Source of the DNA: Flavobacteriaceae bacterium F08102
Lineage (GTDB): Bacteria; Bacteroidota; Bacteroidia; Flavobacteriales; Flavobacteriaceae
Direction: 5' to 3'
NCBI GenBank assembly: GCA_023015935.1
Contig: JALKAY010000003.1
Span: forward strand, 310,001 to 374,000
DNA length: 64,000 nucleotides
Shown here: positions 1 to 7,848 of the stretch, in pieces
Position numbering within the stretch: position 1 is the stretch's first letter
Layout: each line of letters starts with the position of its first letter
Translations under genes and position numbers: made by a program
Notes under the pieces: generated by a model
The model's input: the letters and a program-made list of their open reading frames with translations, nothing else
Databases searched by the model: none
Told to the model about the DNA's origin: nothing

Positions 1-967
1 AATTAGCTTTTGCTGGATGTATAGGTTGTACTTTCTTATCAAATAATTCAGGAGCTTCTAAATTTCGCTTAAAGCGGATGATTGTTGCATTTAATTCAAA
101 ACCTAATAGTAAAATAATGGAATTTAACCAGATAAATAACATGATAATCAGTAAAGCGCCAATTGAGCCATAAAGCTCATTGTATTGTGCGAAATATTGA
201 ATATAGATACTGAATATTTTAAAATTTATGATAACTAACAGTGTGGTCCACAGGGCGCCTGGTGAAAAAAATGAAAGTTTACGCCCCTCTTTAGTTCCGT
301 AATAATAAAACAATGCAACGATAATATATAGCATAGCACAAAGGATGCCATAACGTCCAACTTGTAACCAGAAAATATCGTTCGAAACAATGCCTCTACT
401 TTTTAAATTTTCAATGGCAAATCCAAAGTAAATTAAAATGCTTACAGAAACAAAAAGGAGCAAGGCGAGTACTAAGGATATGATTAATGATACAAAATAC
501 TGTTTAAGAACGGTTCTTGTTAATAATTGGTGATAGCTGTATTCAAATCCTCCAAAAAGTGAATTAACACCATTTGTCATTAAAAAAATAGAGAGTATAA
601 ATCCAAAAGACAGTAATCCTCCATACCGATTATTTGTAATATCAGTTAAAACGCTGTTCACGGCCTCATAGGTAGATGGCGGGAGCGATTGAAAAATAAA
701 ATCTAAAAACCCACTTTGAAAACCTTCAATAGGAACGTAGGGAATAAGGGTAAGAATAAATAATGCAAAGGGAAAAAGCGCCATAAAAAAACTAAAGGCT
801 ACTGCACTGGCTCTAGAGGTTAAGGCTCCTTGCAAAATGCCTATACCATACATTTTGAGTACGTCATAAACCGACATCCCTTCTAAGCCTGGCACTTTGA
901 ATTTCTGTAATAAGCTTAAAAGCCATCCGATAATAGGTAGTTTAAGGAAGCGCTTTTTTACCGTCAT
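1..967 (-). CDS. YihY/BrkB-family inner membrane protein (3' end outside window)
   Basis: The minus-strand reading frame opens with ATG at 967-965 and runs off the left edge without a stop, so the C-terminus is missing. About 322 residues are visible, with at least six hydrophobic segments. The typical YihY/BrkB pattern is present: an Ala/Phe-rich segment reading SAVAFSFFMALFPF, and later LYGSIGALLIIMLFIWL. The family was once annotated as ribonuclease BN, but it is a membrane protein of uncertain function, possibly a transporter. The stop of this gene is not seen. Its start lies 1 bp from the stop of the kdsC gene upstream, so it is probably the last visible gene of a DUF2520-kdsC-yihY operon. 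Family assignment is firm; function is unknown. Confidence 0.85.
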   Translation of the reverse strand, partial: MTVKKRFLKLPIIGWLLSLLQKFKVPGLEGMSVYDVLKMYGIGILQGALTSRASAVAFSFFMALFPFALFILTLIPYVPIEGFQSGFLDFIFQSLPPSTYEAVNSVLTDITNNRYGGLLSFGFILSIFLMTNGVNSLFGGFEYSYHQLLTRTVLKQYFVSLIISLVLALLLFVSVSILIYFGFAIENLKSRGIVSNDIFWLQVGRYGILCAMLYIIVALFYYYGTKEGRKLSFFSPGALWTTLLVIINFKIFSIYIQYFAQYNELYGSIGALLIIMLFIWLNSIILLLGFELNATIIRFKRNLEAPELFDKKVQPIHPAKAN

Positions 968-968
968 T

Positions 969-1496
969 TTATTCTACTTGAGCATCAAAATTTACATGCC
1001 ATTTGTCTTGAACTTTTAAGACTTGTTCAATCACATCTCTTACACAGCCAGCACCTCCTTTTTTCTGAGAAATATAGCTTGAAATTGATTGGATTTCGGC
1101 GACCGCATCTTTCGGGCACGCAGCGATTCCAACTTCTTTCATTACAGGATAGTCAGGAATGTCATCCCCCATGTATAAGATTTCTTCAGGAGCAATGTTT
1201 TTAGCTGCTAAATAGGCTTTAAAGGGTTCTATTTTATGGTGAGCACCTAAGTATATATCGGTAATACCTAAAGCCGCTAAACGCGATTTAACAGCTTCAT
1301 TGGTGCCGCCAGAAATGATACAAATGTTAAACCCTTGTTTGATAGCTGTTTTCATAGCGTAGCCATCTTTAATATTCATTTGTCTTATTAATTCGCCATT
1401 AGGAAAAACGGTGATTGTACCATCCGTTAATACGCCGTCAACGTCAAAAATAAACGTTGTAATTTGTGGCATATATTCTTTGTAACTTTTACTCAT
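969..1496 (-). CDS. kdsC: KdsC-type HAD phosphatase (3-deoxy-D-manno-octulosonate 8-phosphate phosphatase)
   Basis: This 175-residue protein has the full HAD C0-subfamily pattern: DVDGVLTDG at residues 18-26 (nucleophile Asp18, acid/base Asp20), a motif II SGG near residue 62, a lysine-containing loop, and GDDIPD for Mg2+ binding near residue 110. Length and motifs match KdsC, which removes the phosphate from Kdo-8-phosphate in the cytoplasm during lipopolysaccharide core synthesis. The start (ATG at 1496) overlaps the last 8 bases of the upstream DUF2520 gene, which indicates translational coupling. A different sugar-phosphate substrate is possible because the family is small and lacks a cap domain, but KdsC is the usual role in this phylum. 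Confidence 0.85.
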   Translation of the reverse strand: MSKSYKEYMPQITTFIFDVDGVLTDGTITVFPNGELIRQMNIKDGYAMKTAIKQGFNICIISGGTNEAVKSRLAALGITDIYLGAHHKIEPFKAYLAAKNIAPEEILYMGDDIPDYPVMKEVGIAACPKDAVAEIQSISSYISQKKGGAGCVRDVIEQVLKVQDKWHVNFDAQVE

Positions 1497-2241
1497 AGTT
1501 TTTTTTTATTGAGGCTGTAAATAACGAATATAATTCTAAAGGAACGCCTGTTAATTGTTTTAATTGTTGATTAATAGTATGTTGGTCATTTCGTCTTGCT
1601 GGTCCTGTTTGTGCATCTATTGGGCGTGTTGTTTGTATTTTTAATGCAGTTTCTTCAATCAACGGATATAAAATTTCAAAAGGTAGGTCATTGGCTAAGC
1701 AAATTTCTTCGCCTAAATGATAGAGATGATTGCTGAAATTATTTACAAAAACTGCTGCTAAATGCAATTTTTTTCGTTTTTCTGAGTCGAGTCGGTACGC
1801 ATTCTTAGAAATGGTCTTGGCCAATTTTTCTAATAATTCGTAATCTTTTTCCGAGGTTGCTTCTATACATATTGGAATTTTAGAGAAATCAATTTTTGCC
1901 CCTGAACTAAACGTTTGCAAAGGGTAGAAAATTCCCCTTCGAATGTGATTTTTTAAGGCTGTGATAGGTTGTGTACCCGAAGTGTGCACCACCAATCCAC
2001 TATTGGCTTGTATATGATTAGCTACGGTCGAAATTTGATCATCCGAAATAGCCAAAATATATACATCCGCTTTTTTGAGATCTTCCAAATTACGCGTGTA
2101 TGGAATGTCTTTAGCTATTCGTTTTAAGGCAGATTCATTGCGACCATATACTTGGGTTATGCGTACATTATCAGCCGAATTAAAGGCGTTCAATAAGTGG
2201 GTACTTACATTGCCGGTACCCAATAAAATAACGGAAATCAT
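1489..2241 (-). CDS. Rossmann-fold DUF2520-domain protein
   Basis: This 250-residue protein starts with a dinucleotide-binding loop (LGTGNVSTHL, residues 8-17). An N-terminal NAD(P)-binding Rossmann domain similar to pyrroline-5-carboxylate reductase and F420-dependent oxidoreductases covers about residues 1-120. The helical C-terminal part (about 125-250) is the DUF2520 region with the conserved HLAAVFVNNF segment and a TGPARRND motif. The substrate is not known. The family may be a small-molecule dehydrogenase, with pantoate or tartronate semialdehyde reductases as distant relatives. It is the first gene of a minus-strand operon with kdsC (8 bp overlap) and the YihY gene, and is divergent from ccsA. 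Confidence 0.8.
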   Translation of the reverse strand: MISVILLGTGNVSTHLLNAFNSADNVRITQVYGRNESALKRIAKDIPYTRNLEDLKKADVYILAISDDQISTVANHIQANSGLVVHTSGTQPITALKNHIRRGIFYPLQTFSSGAKIDFSKIPICIEATSEKDYELLEKLAKTISKNAYRLDSEKRKKLHLAAVFVNNFSNHLYHLGEEICLANDLPFEILYPLIEETALKIQTTRPIDAQTGPARRNDQHTINQQLKQLTGVPLELYSLFTASIKKNYE

Positions 2242-2310
2242 AAAGCGAATTTACGGCAAATTTCTGAGTAATAAAAAACGTTTAAATTCTACTTCTCGTG
2301 CTTTTTTTAC

Positions 2311-2318
2311 TAACTTCG
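2311..2318 (+). promoter_or_regulatory. Putative -7 promoter element for the cytochrome c assembly gene
   Basis: TAACTTCG lies 28 bp before the ATG at 2346. It resembles the Bacteroidota -7 consensus TAnnTTTG with one C substitution and predicts a leader of about 20 nt. No clear -33 TTG was found. This is assigned by pattern only. Confidence 0.35.
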
Positions 2319-2345
2319 CTGCACTAAATTACAGAGAAACTTTTC

Positions 2346-5300
2346 ATGAAAAAATTAGCTAATTTCTTCTTTTCAACGAGGTTGACAGGAGTACTTTTCT
2401 TGCTATTTGCTGCTGCAATGGGAATTGCCACTTTTATAGAAAACGATTATGGAACCCAAACCGCCAAGGCGTTGGTGTATAATAGCTTTTGGTTTGAGTT
2501 CATAATGATCATATTTTGCGTAAACTTCATCGGAAATATTTTTAGGTATAGGCTGTGGCGTAAAGAGAAATGGGCGGTGTTAGTATTTCATCTTTCCTTT
2601 ATTCTAATTATTGTTGGAGCTGGAATTTCACGCTATATAAGTTATGAGGGGATTATGCCAATCGTTGAACAGGAAACAAGCGATATTGTATTATCTCAGA
2701 AAACCTATTTATCCGTATATGTTGATGATAATAACGTACAATTACCCATAGAATACCCTTTTTTGTTTTCGCATGAAATCGAAAAAAGTAACCGTTTTAT
2801 CCCCTTAGTGGCGCGGTTTCTAAATTTTGTGAGAGGTGGAAATGATTTTTCAATTAATACCGATTTTAAAGGGAAACCAATTGCCATTAATTTCGTGAGT
2901 TATAAACCCAATGCGTATGAGGAATTTGCACCTGATGAAAATGGCAAAAAACACGTACACTTTGTTGAGTCAAGTAGCGGTAGTAGACATGATCATTATA
3001 TCGAACAAGGAAGTTTGAGTAATATTCACAACGTACTCATTGCTTATGATAAACCTACTGAGGGAGCTATTAATATTTTTACAGAAAACGATACGTTAAA
3101 AATTAAATCCCCTTTCGAAGGAACGTATACGGTCATGGCTACACAGCAAAAGGGGGTCATTAAAAAAGATACGGTTCAGCCACTTGCCTTAAGAGCTTTA
3201 TACAGTATTGGGAATATGCAGTTTGTAATACCGGAAATAGTTAAGGGAGGGCTAAAAGAGTATTTTAATGGTGAAAAAGACCAGCATCCGGATGATCGTT
3301 TGGAAATTGAAATTGTAAGTGGGCAAGAAAAGAAAAATGTGGTGTTATACGGTTATCAATATGCCAATACCCCTCCAAAAGAATTTAGTTTAAATGGATT
3401 AAATTTTAGGGTATCATATGGAGCTAAACATATTCAGTTGCCTTTTAAATTGAAATTAAATGATTTTCAGTTAGAACGATACCCTGGGTCGAATAGCCCG
3501 AAATCGTATGCTAGTGAAGTTACGGTTATTGATCCCTCAGAAACTTTTGATTATAGAATCTACATGAATCACGTGTTGGATTATAAGGGGTATCGATTTT
3601 TTCAATCGAGTTATCGCATAGAGAATGGGGTTGAAGAAACCCATCTTTCAGTAAATCACGATGCGGTTGGTACTTGGGTTACCTATATTGGCTATGGATT
3701 TTTATTTTTAGGGATGTTGTTAATTCCGTTTGTCAAAGGAACGCGGTTTGCCGATTTACGTAAACGATTGGGGAAAATTAAAGCTAAAAAAGCAGCCTTA
3801 ACTGTTCTACTTCTTTTAGGCGTGACAATGAGTTATGCACAAAATCATCGTGAGCGTAATCAGCGTGAACTCGACTCAATTCTACACGCTAATATGGTGC
3901 CCAAAGAACATGCAGAAGCTTTTGGGAAATTGGTCATTCAAGATGAAGGAGGGCGAATGAAACCAATCAATACTTTTACGTCGGAACTGTTGAGAAAGGT
4001 AAGTAAAAAAGATCACTATAAAGATTTAGACGCCAATCAAGTAGCGGTTTCTATGGTGACGAATCCCCGAATTTGGTGGTTTGTTCCTTTTATCACTATT
4101 AAAAAAGACAATACAAAACTCCGTGAATTAATTGGCGTACCAACAGATCAAAAATACATCAGGGCGGCCGATTTGTTTGATGCACAAGGGGCCTATAAAT
4201 TAAAAACTATTGTAGATGAAGCATCTCCTAAGATTATTAAAACTAAATATGAGGAGAGTGTTATCAATGTTTCTAATAGACTAAATTTATTATACGGAGC
4301 CATTATTGAAAATACCATTTTTAAATTTTTCCCTTTAGCGGGTGATGAGAATAATACGTGGTTTGCTGAATCACAAATTGCATCAGCTAATTTTAAAGGA
4401 ACCGATTCGCTGTATGTATCAAGTATCATCCCTTTATATAAACAAGCGTTAAGAGAAGCTAAAAAAACGGGAGATTACACTAGAGCGGATGAGTTTTTAG
4501 AGAGTATTCATCAATATCAACGAAAATTTGGTGCAGCTGTAATGCCTAGTGATAGACAAATTGAATTAGAGGTAATGTATAATAAATACGATATTTTTAA
4601 AGGACTTTTCTGGCAATATATGACGGCTGGTACCTTGCTGTTGTTGTTTGTTATTATGCAAATTTTTAGTCAATCCAAATGGATTAATACCTTAGTGAAA
4701 ATAGGTACTGGAATCATCCTATTACTATTTGTTTATCAGACCATAGGATTAGGAATGCGTTGGTATATTTCTGGTCATGCTCCGTGGAGTAATGGGTATG
4801 AATCGATGATTTATGTATCGTGGGCTACCATGTTGTTTGGGCTTATTTTTGGAAGAAAGTCATCCTTAACTTTAGCGGCCACTACCTTTGTGGCATCGAT
4901 GATTTTAATGATTGCGCATTGGAATTGGATGGATCCATCGATAGGAACCTTAGTGCCAGTTCTCGATTCGTACTGGTTGATGATTCACGTGGCAATTATT
5001 GTTGCGAGTTACGGACCATTTACCTTGAGTATGATTTTAGGCTTTTTAGGCTTGATCTTATATGCAGTTACGACAAAGAAAAATAAACGCAAACTCGATT
5101 TAGCGATAAAAGAAATTACCATCATTAATGAAATGTCAATGACTATTGGTTTAGTTTTATTGACGATAGGAAACTTTTTAGGTGGAATTTGGGCGAATGA
5201 AAGTTGGGGGAGATATTGGGGATGGGATCCAAAAGAAACTTGGGCACTTGTTAGTATTATGGTTTATGCCTTTGTATTGCATATGCGACTCATACCTGGT

Positions 5301-5516
5301 CTTCGAGGTAGGTTAACGTATAATATAATTTCGGTGTTTTCATTTGCGACTATTTTAATGACCTATTTAGGCGTAAATCACCTCTTGTCAGGACTACATT
5401 CTTATGCCGCTGGTGAAGCAGCCCCAATTCCAATGGAAATTTGGGGTTGGTTAGGGGTTTCTACAGTGCTAAGTGTTTTAGCCTATCTTAAATTTAAAAA
5501 ATTCTATAAAAAATAA
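2346..5516 (+). CDS. ccsA: Fused ResB-CcsA cytochrome c biogenesis protein
   Basis: This 1056-residue fusion carries both halves of the System II haem-handling complex. The N-terminal ResB-like part (about 1-475) has transmembrane segments near 13-30, 50-66, 77-97 and 445-465, with a large periplasmic insertion between them. A second signal-like hydrophobic segment follows at about 482-498. The C-terminal CcsA part (about 750-1056) has eight or so membrane helices, the haem-binding tryptophan-rich WGWDPKE motif near residues 958-964, and conserved histidines in GHAPWSNGYE (His811) and in HHLLSGLHSY. It exports haem and attaches it to apocytochromes c in the periplasm. The fusion and length are usual for Bacteroidota. 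It is followed 5 bp later by the glutathione peroxidase gene. Confidence 0.93.
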   Translation: MKKLANFFFSTRLTGVLFLLFAAAMGIATFIENDYGTQTAKALVYNSFWFEFIMIIFCVNFIGNIFRYRLWRKEKWAVLVFHLSFILIIVGAGISRYISYEGIMPIVEQETSDIVLSQKTYLSVYVDDNNVQLPIEYPFLFSHEIEKSNRFIPLVARFLNFVRGGNDFSINTDFKGKPIAINFVSYKPNAYEEFAPDENGKKHVHFVESSSGSRHDHYIEQGSLSNIHNVLIAYDKPTEGAINIFTENDTLKIKSPFEGTYTVMATQQKGVIKKDTVQPLALRALYSIGNMQFVIPEIVKGGLKEYFNGEKDQHPDDRLEIEIVSGQEKKNVVLYGYQYANTPPKEFSLNGLNFRVSYGAKHIQLPFKLKLNDFQLERYPGSNSPKSYASEVTVIDPSETFDYRIYMNHVLDYKGYRFFQSSYRIENGVEETHLSVNHDAVGTWVTYIGYGFLFLGMLLIPFVKGTRFADLRKRLGKIKAKKAALTVLLLLGVTMSYAQNHRERNQRELDSILHANMVPKEHAEAFGKLVIQDEGGRMKPINTFTSELLRKVSKKDHYKDLDANQVAVSMVTNPRIWWFVPFITIKKDNTKLRELIGVPTDQKYIRAADLFDAQGAYKLKTIVDEASPKIIKTKYEESVINVSNRLNLLYGAIIENTIFKFFPLAGDENNTWFAESQIASANFKGTDSLYVSSIIPLYKQALREAKKTGDYTRADEFLESIHQYQRKFGAAVMPSDRQIELEVMYNKYDIFKGLFWQYMTAGTLLLLFVIMQIFSQSKWINTLVKIGTGIILLLFVYQTIGLGMRWYISGHAPWSNGYESMIYVSWATMLFGLIFGRKSSLTLAATTFVASMILMIAHWNWMDPSIGTLVPVLDSYWLMIHVAIIVASYGPFTLSMILGFLGLILYAVTTKKNKRKLDLAIKEITIINEMSMTIGLVLLTIGNFLGGIWANESWGRYWGWDPKETWALVSIMVYAFVLHMRLIPGLRGRLTYNIISVFSFATILMTYLGVNHLLSGLHSYAAGEAAPIPMEIWGWLGVSTVLSVLAYLKFKKFYKK

Positions 5517-5521
5517 GCTGT

Positions 5522-6139
5522 ATGAAGAAATTAAGTATCCTTGGTTTAGGTTTTGTTTGTTTCTGTTTTAATACGATGAATGCACAGGAAATGCCCAGTG
5601 CGATTACCATGTCTTTTACTGAAAATTCAGCACTAAAAATTCAACGAGAAATGCGAGAAAATATATATCAATTTAAGGTGAAAACGTTAGCGGGTAAAGT
5701 CTTTCATTTTGCAAGTTTAAAAGGGAAGAAGATCATGGTGGTCAACACAGCGTCTAAGTGTGGGTTGACCCCACAGTACAAGGAATTGCAGAAACTTTAC
5801 GATACCTATAAGGATCAAAACTTTGTTATTGTTGGTTTTCCCGCCAATAACTTTGGAAAACAAGAACCTGGTACCAATGATGAGATTGCAGCATTTTGTG
5901 AACAAAATTATGGGGTAACCTTTCCAATGATGGCAAAAATATCGGTTAAAGGAGATGATATGCATCCAATTTATCAATTCTTAACCCAAAAAGCGAAAAA
6001 TGGGTACAAAGATGCTGAGGTAAGTTGGAATTTTCAAAAATTTTTAATCGACGAAACTGGCAAGGTAGTCATGGTAATTGACCCTAAAACTCTTCCTACT
6101 GATGCTCGAATTACGCAGTGGATTGAGGGTAAAAATTAG
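5522..6139 (+). CDS. Secreted glutathione peroxidase-family protein
   Basis: This 205-residue protein has an N-terminal signal peptide (cleavage probably after MNAQ, residue 22). The GPx fold follows. The peroxidatic residue is Cys80 in SKCGLT, so this is the cysteine and not the selenocysteine form. Gln in NNFGKQEPGTNDE and Trp-Asn in SWNFQKF complete the catalytic tetrad. Bacterial cysteine GPx enzymes usually take electrons from thioredoxin rather than glutathione. The ResB-CcsA gene ends 5 bp upstream, so the two are probably co-transcribed, and both would act on the periplasmic side, which fits redox protection during cytochrome assembly (inference). Confidence 0.9.
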   Translation: MKKLSILGLGFVCFCFNTMNAQEMPSAITMSFTENSALKIQREMRENIYQFKVKTLAGKVFHFASLKGKKIMVVNTASKCGLTPQYKELQKLYDTYKDQNFVIVGFPANNFGKQEPGTNDEIAAFCEQNYGVTFPMMAKISVKGDDMHPIYQFLTQKAKNGYKDAEVSWNFQKFLIDETGKVVMVIDPKTLPTDARITQWIEGKN

Positions 6140-6372
6140 TAATAGGTACGTGTTGAGTTTTGAATACGGGGAATCGGTACCATTGCGCTATTTTCCGTAT
6201 CGGAAGATAGGGGTGAATCCAAAGTGTCGCAAAAGGTGCTGTTTTCCTTTAAAAGCAAGTCGCTAGGAATCCTCGCGATACTTTATTTACGTGTAGTCGT
6301 TAATAATTTATACGTTTTATCGCTATTTTTTAAAGCGTATTGTCTAACTTCATATCATAAATAGTTTGGTCT

Positions 6373-7521
6373 ATGAATTCTAAAAAATGGGGTGTTCATA
6401 CACACTGTACACATACAGGAGAAATTAACGATTTACAATATGGAGGTGCTGTTTCGCCAATCTTCATGGCAACTTCTTATCCCTATATGGACGTGGATGT
6501 TAAACGGTATCCACGTTATTTTAATACGCCGAATCAAGAGGCTGTAGGAAGAAAAATTGCAGCCTTGGAACATGCAGAAATCGCAATGCCATTTGCATCA
6601 GGGATGGCGGCTGTTAGTACCGCATTGTTTGCTATTTTATCAGCAGGTGACCATATCGTGGTACAAAATGAAATATATGGAGGAACCTTTAATTTGATTA
6701 TTGAAGAATTTAACAAAATGGGCATTCATTATTCCTTTACGAAGGGATTAACTGTGTCCGATTTTGAACAAGAAATAAAATCGAATACCAAGCTTATCTA
6801 TATCGAAACTCCTTCAAACCCACTTTTATCTATTACAGATATCAAAGGGGTTGCTAATCTTGCAAAACAACATCAAATTTTAACCGCAATTGACAATACA
6901 TTTGCCTCTCCGATAAACCAAACTCCAATTGATTTGGGGATTGATATTGTGATACACTCTGCGACAAAATACCTTGGAGGTCACAGTGATATTAGTGCAG
7001 GTGCAGTAGCATCAACTGCAGAGATTATGGAAAAAGTTTGGCATAAATCTAAAAATTTAGGCGGTAATTTAAGTGATTTTATGTGTTATTTGTTGGAACG
7101 TAGTATCAAAACATTGGGCGTACGCGTTGAACGTCACAATAAAAATGCCCAAGAAATGGCTGAGTTTTTACAAGAACAGCCTTTAATTACCAAGGTATTT
7201 TATCCTGGTTTGACCTCTCACCGAGACCATGAACTTGCTACATCTCAAATGCATGGTTTTGGAGGAATGTTATCATTTGAGCTTAAGGATACGCTTGATG
7301 TGATTAAATTTCAACAGCAATTAAAACTCATTAAACCATCCATGAGTCTAGCAGGGGTAGAGTCGACGATCTTATTGCCAGCTAAAACTTCACATGCCTT
7401 GTTATCACCTGAACAACGGACGGATATTGGTGTGTCTGATAATTTATTGCGTTTTTCAGTTGGAATTGAAGACGTGAAAGATCTCCAGGAGGATATTCTT
7501 CAAGCCTTAGTTGGGTGTTAA
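6373..7521 (+). CDS. PLP-dependent trans-sulfuration enzyme (cystathionine gamma-synthase/lyase family)
   Basis: This 382-residue protein is a Cys/Met-metabolism PLP enzyme. The PLP lysine is Lys199 in HSATKYLGGH. Other family signatures are FASGMAA (phosphate-binding loop near residue 76), YIETPSNPL (about 150-158), DNTFASP and, near the C-terminus, SLAGVESTILLPAKTSH and LLRFSVGIEDV. Family members make or break C-S bonds: cystathionine gamma-synthase, cystathionine gamma/beta-lyase, or methionine gamma-lyase. I cannot separate these by eye. It stands alone between intergenic gaps of 233 and 327 bp. No SAM riboswitch pattern is apparent upstream, although an imperfect hairpin occurs at about 6261-6280. 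Confidence 0.9.
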   Translation: MNSKKWGVHTHCTHTGEINDLQYGGAVSPIFMATSYPYMDVDVKRYPRYFNTPNQEAVGRKIAALEHAEIAMPFASGMAAVSTALFAILSAGDHIVVQNEIYGGTFNLIIEEFNKMGIHYSFTKGLTVSDFEQEIKSNTKLIYIETPSNPLLSITDIKGVANLAKQHQILTAIDNTFASPINQTPIDLGIDIVIHSATKYLGGHSDISAGAVASTAEIMEKVWHKSKNLGGNLSDFMCYLLERSIKTLGVRVERHNKNAQEMAEFLQEQPLITKVFYPGLTSHRDHELATSQMHGFGGMLSFELKDTLDVIKFQQQLKLIKPSMSLAGVESTILLPAKTSHALLSPEQRTDIGVSDNLLRFSVGIEDVKDLQEDILQALVGC

Positions 7522-7848
7522 ATTCTCGTAAAGGTTTGGTAATTGGTGAATGGGCCCATTTTCGTGTTATACGAATATGAATTTAAAAGTGCTGAGTTAG
7601 GCTAAGTGCGCAATATGATCTTCGTTGAAGATTTTACGGTTCTCTTTTTAGGTAAGTTGGGTTGGTATGACGATAATGTCTGCGTTGCTAAAACAGGGAA
7701 AATCCCTGAATACTTGAAGAAAATCTACATAAAAAAATAGTAAATTTGTAAGACTTTTTTTTCGCCAGATGTAGGTAGGTAGTTTCTGGACAAGAAGGTT
7801 AAGAGACCTATCGAGATAAAACTGATTCGTTAAGCCAAAATCTTTAAA
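7522..7848. other. Intergenic region upstream of the GH92 gene, with palindrome and candidate promoter
   Basis: No convincing gene is visible. A perfect hairpin CAGGGA-AAA-TCCCTG lies at 7694-7708. A Bacteroidota -7 element TAAATTTG lies at 7741-7748, with a TTG 24 bp upstream of it at 7714-7716. This predicts an untranslated leader of roughly 90 nt for the GH92 gene, long for this phylum. Open frames antisense here lack family signatures. Confidence 0.4.

Noticed and set aside
2705-2887. Minus-strand open frame inside the ResB-CcsA gene (and similar antisense frames in pntA, pntB, the hybrid kinase and GT2 genes)
   Set aside because: They are antisense shadows of strongly conserved genes, with no own motifs or start signals.
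4820-5086. Plus-strand alternative frame of 88 codons inside ccsA
   Set aside because: It overlaps conserved CcsA membrane helices in another frame and has no family features.
6140-6372. Possible SAM riboswitch before the trans-sulfuration gene
   Set aside because: Only one imperfect hairpin is visible; the conserved SAM-I or SAM-II core motifs could not be found.
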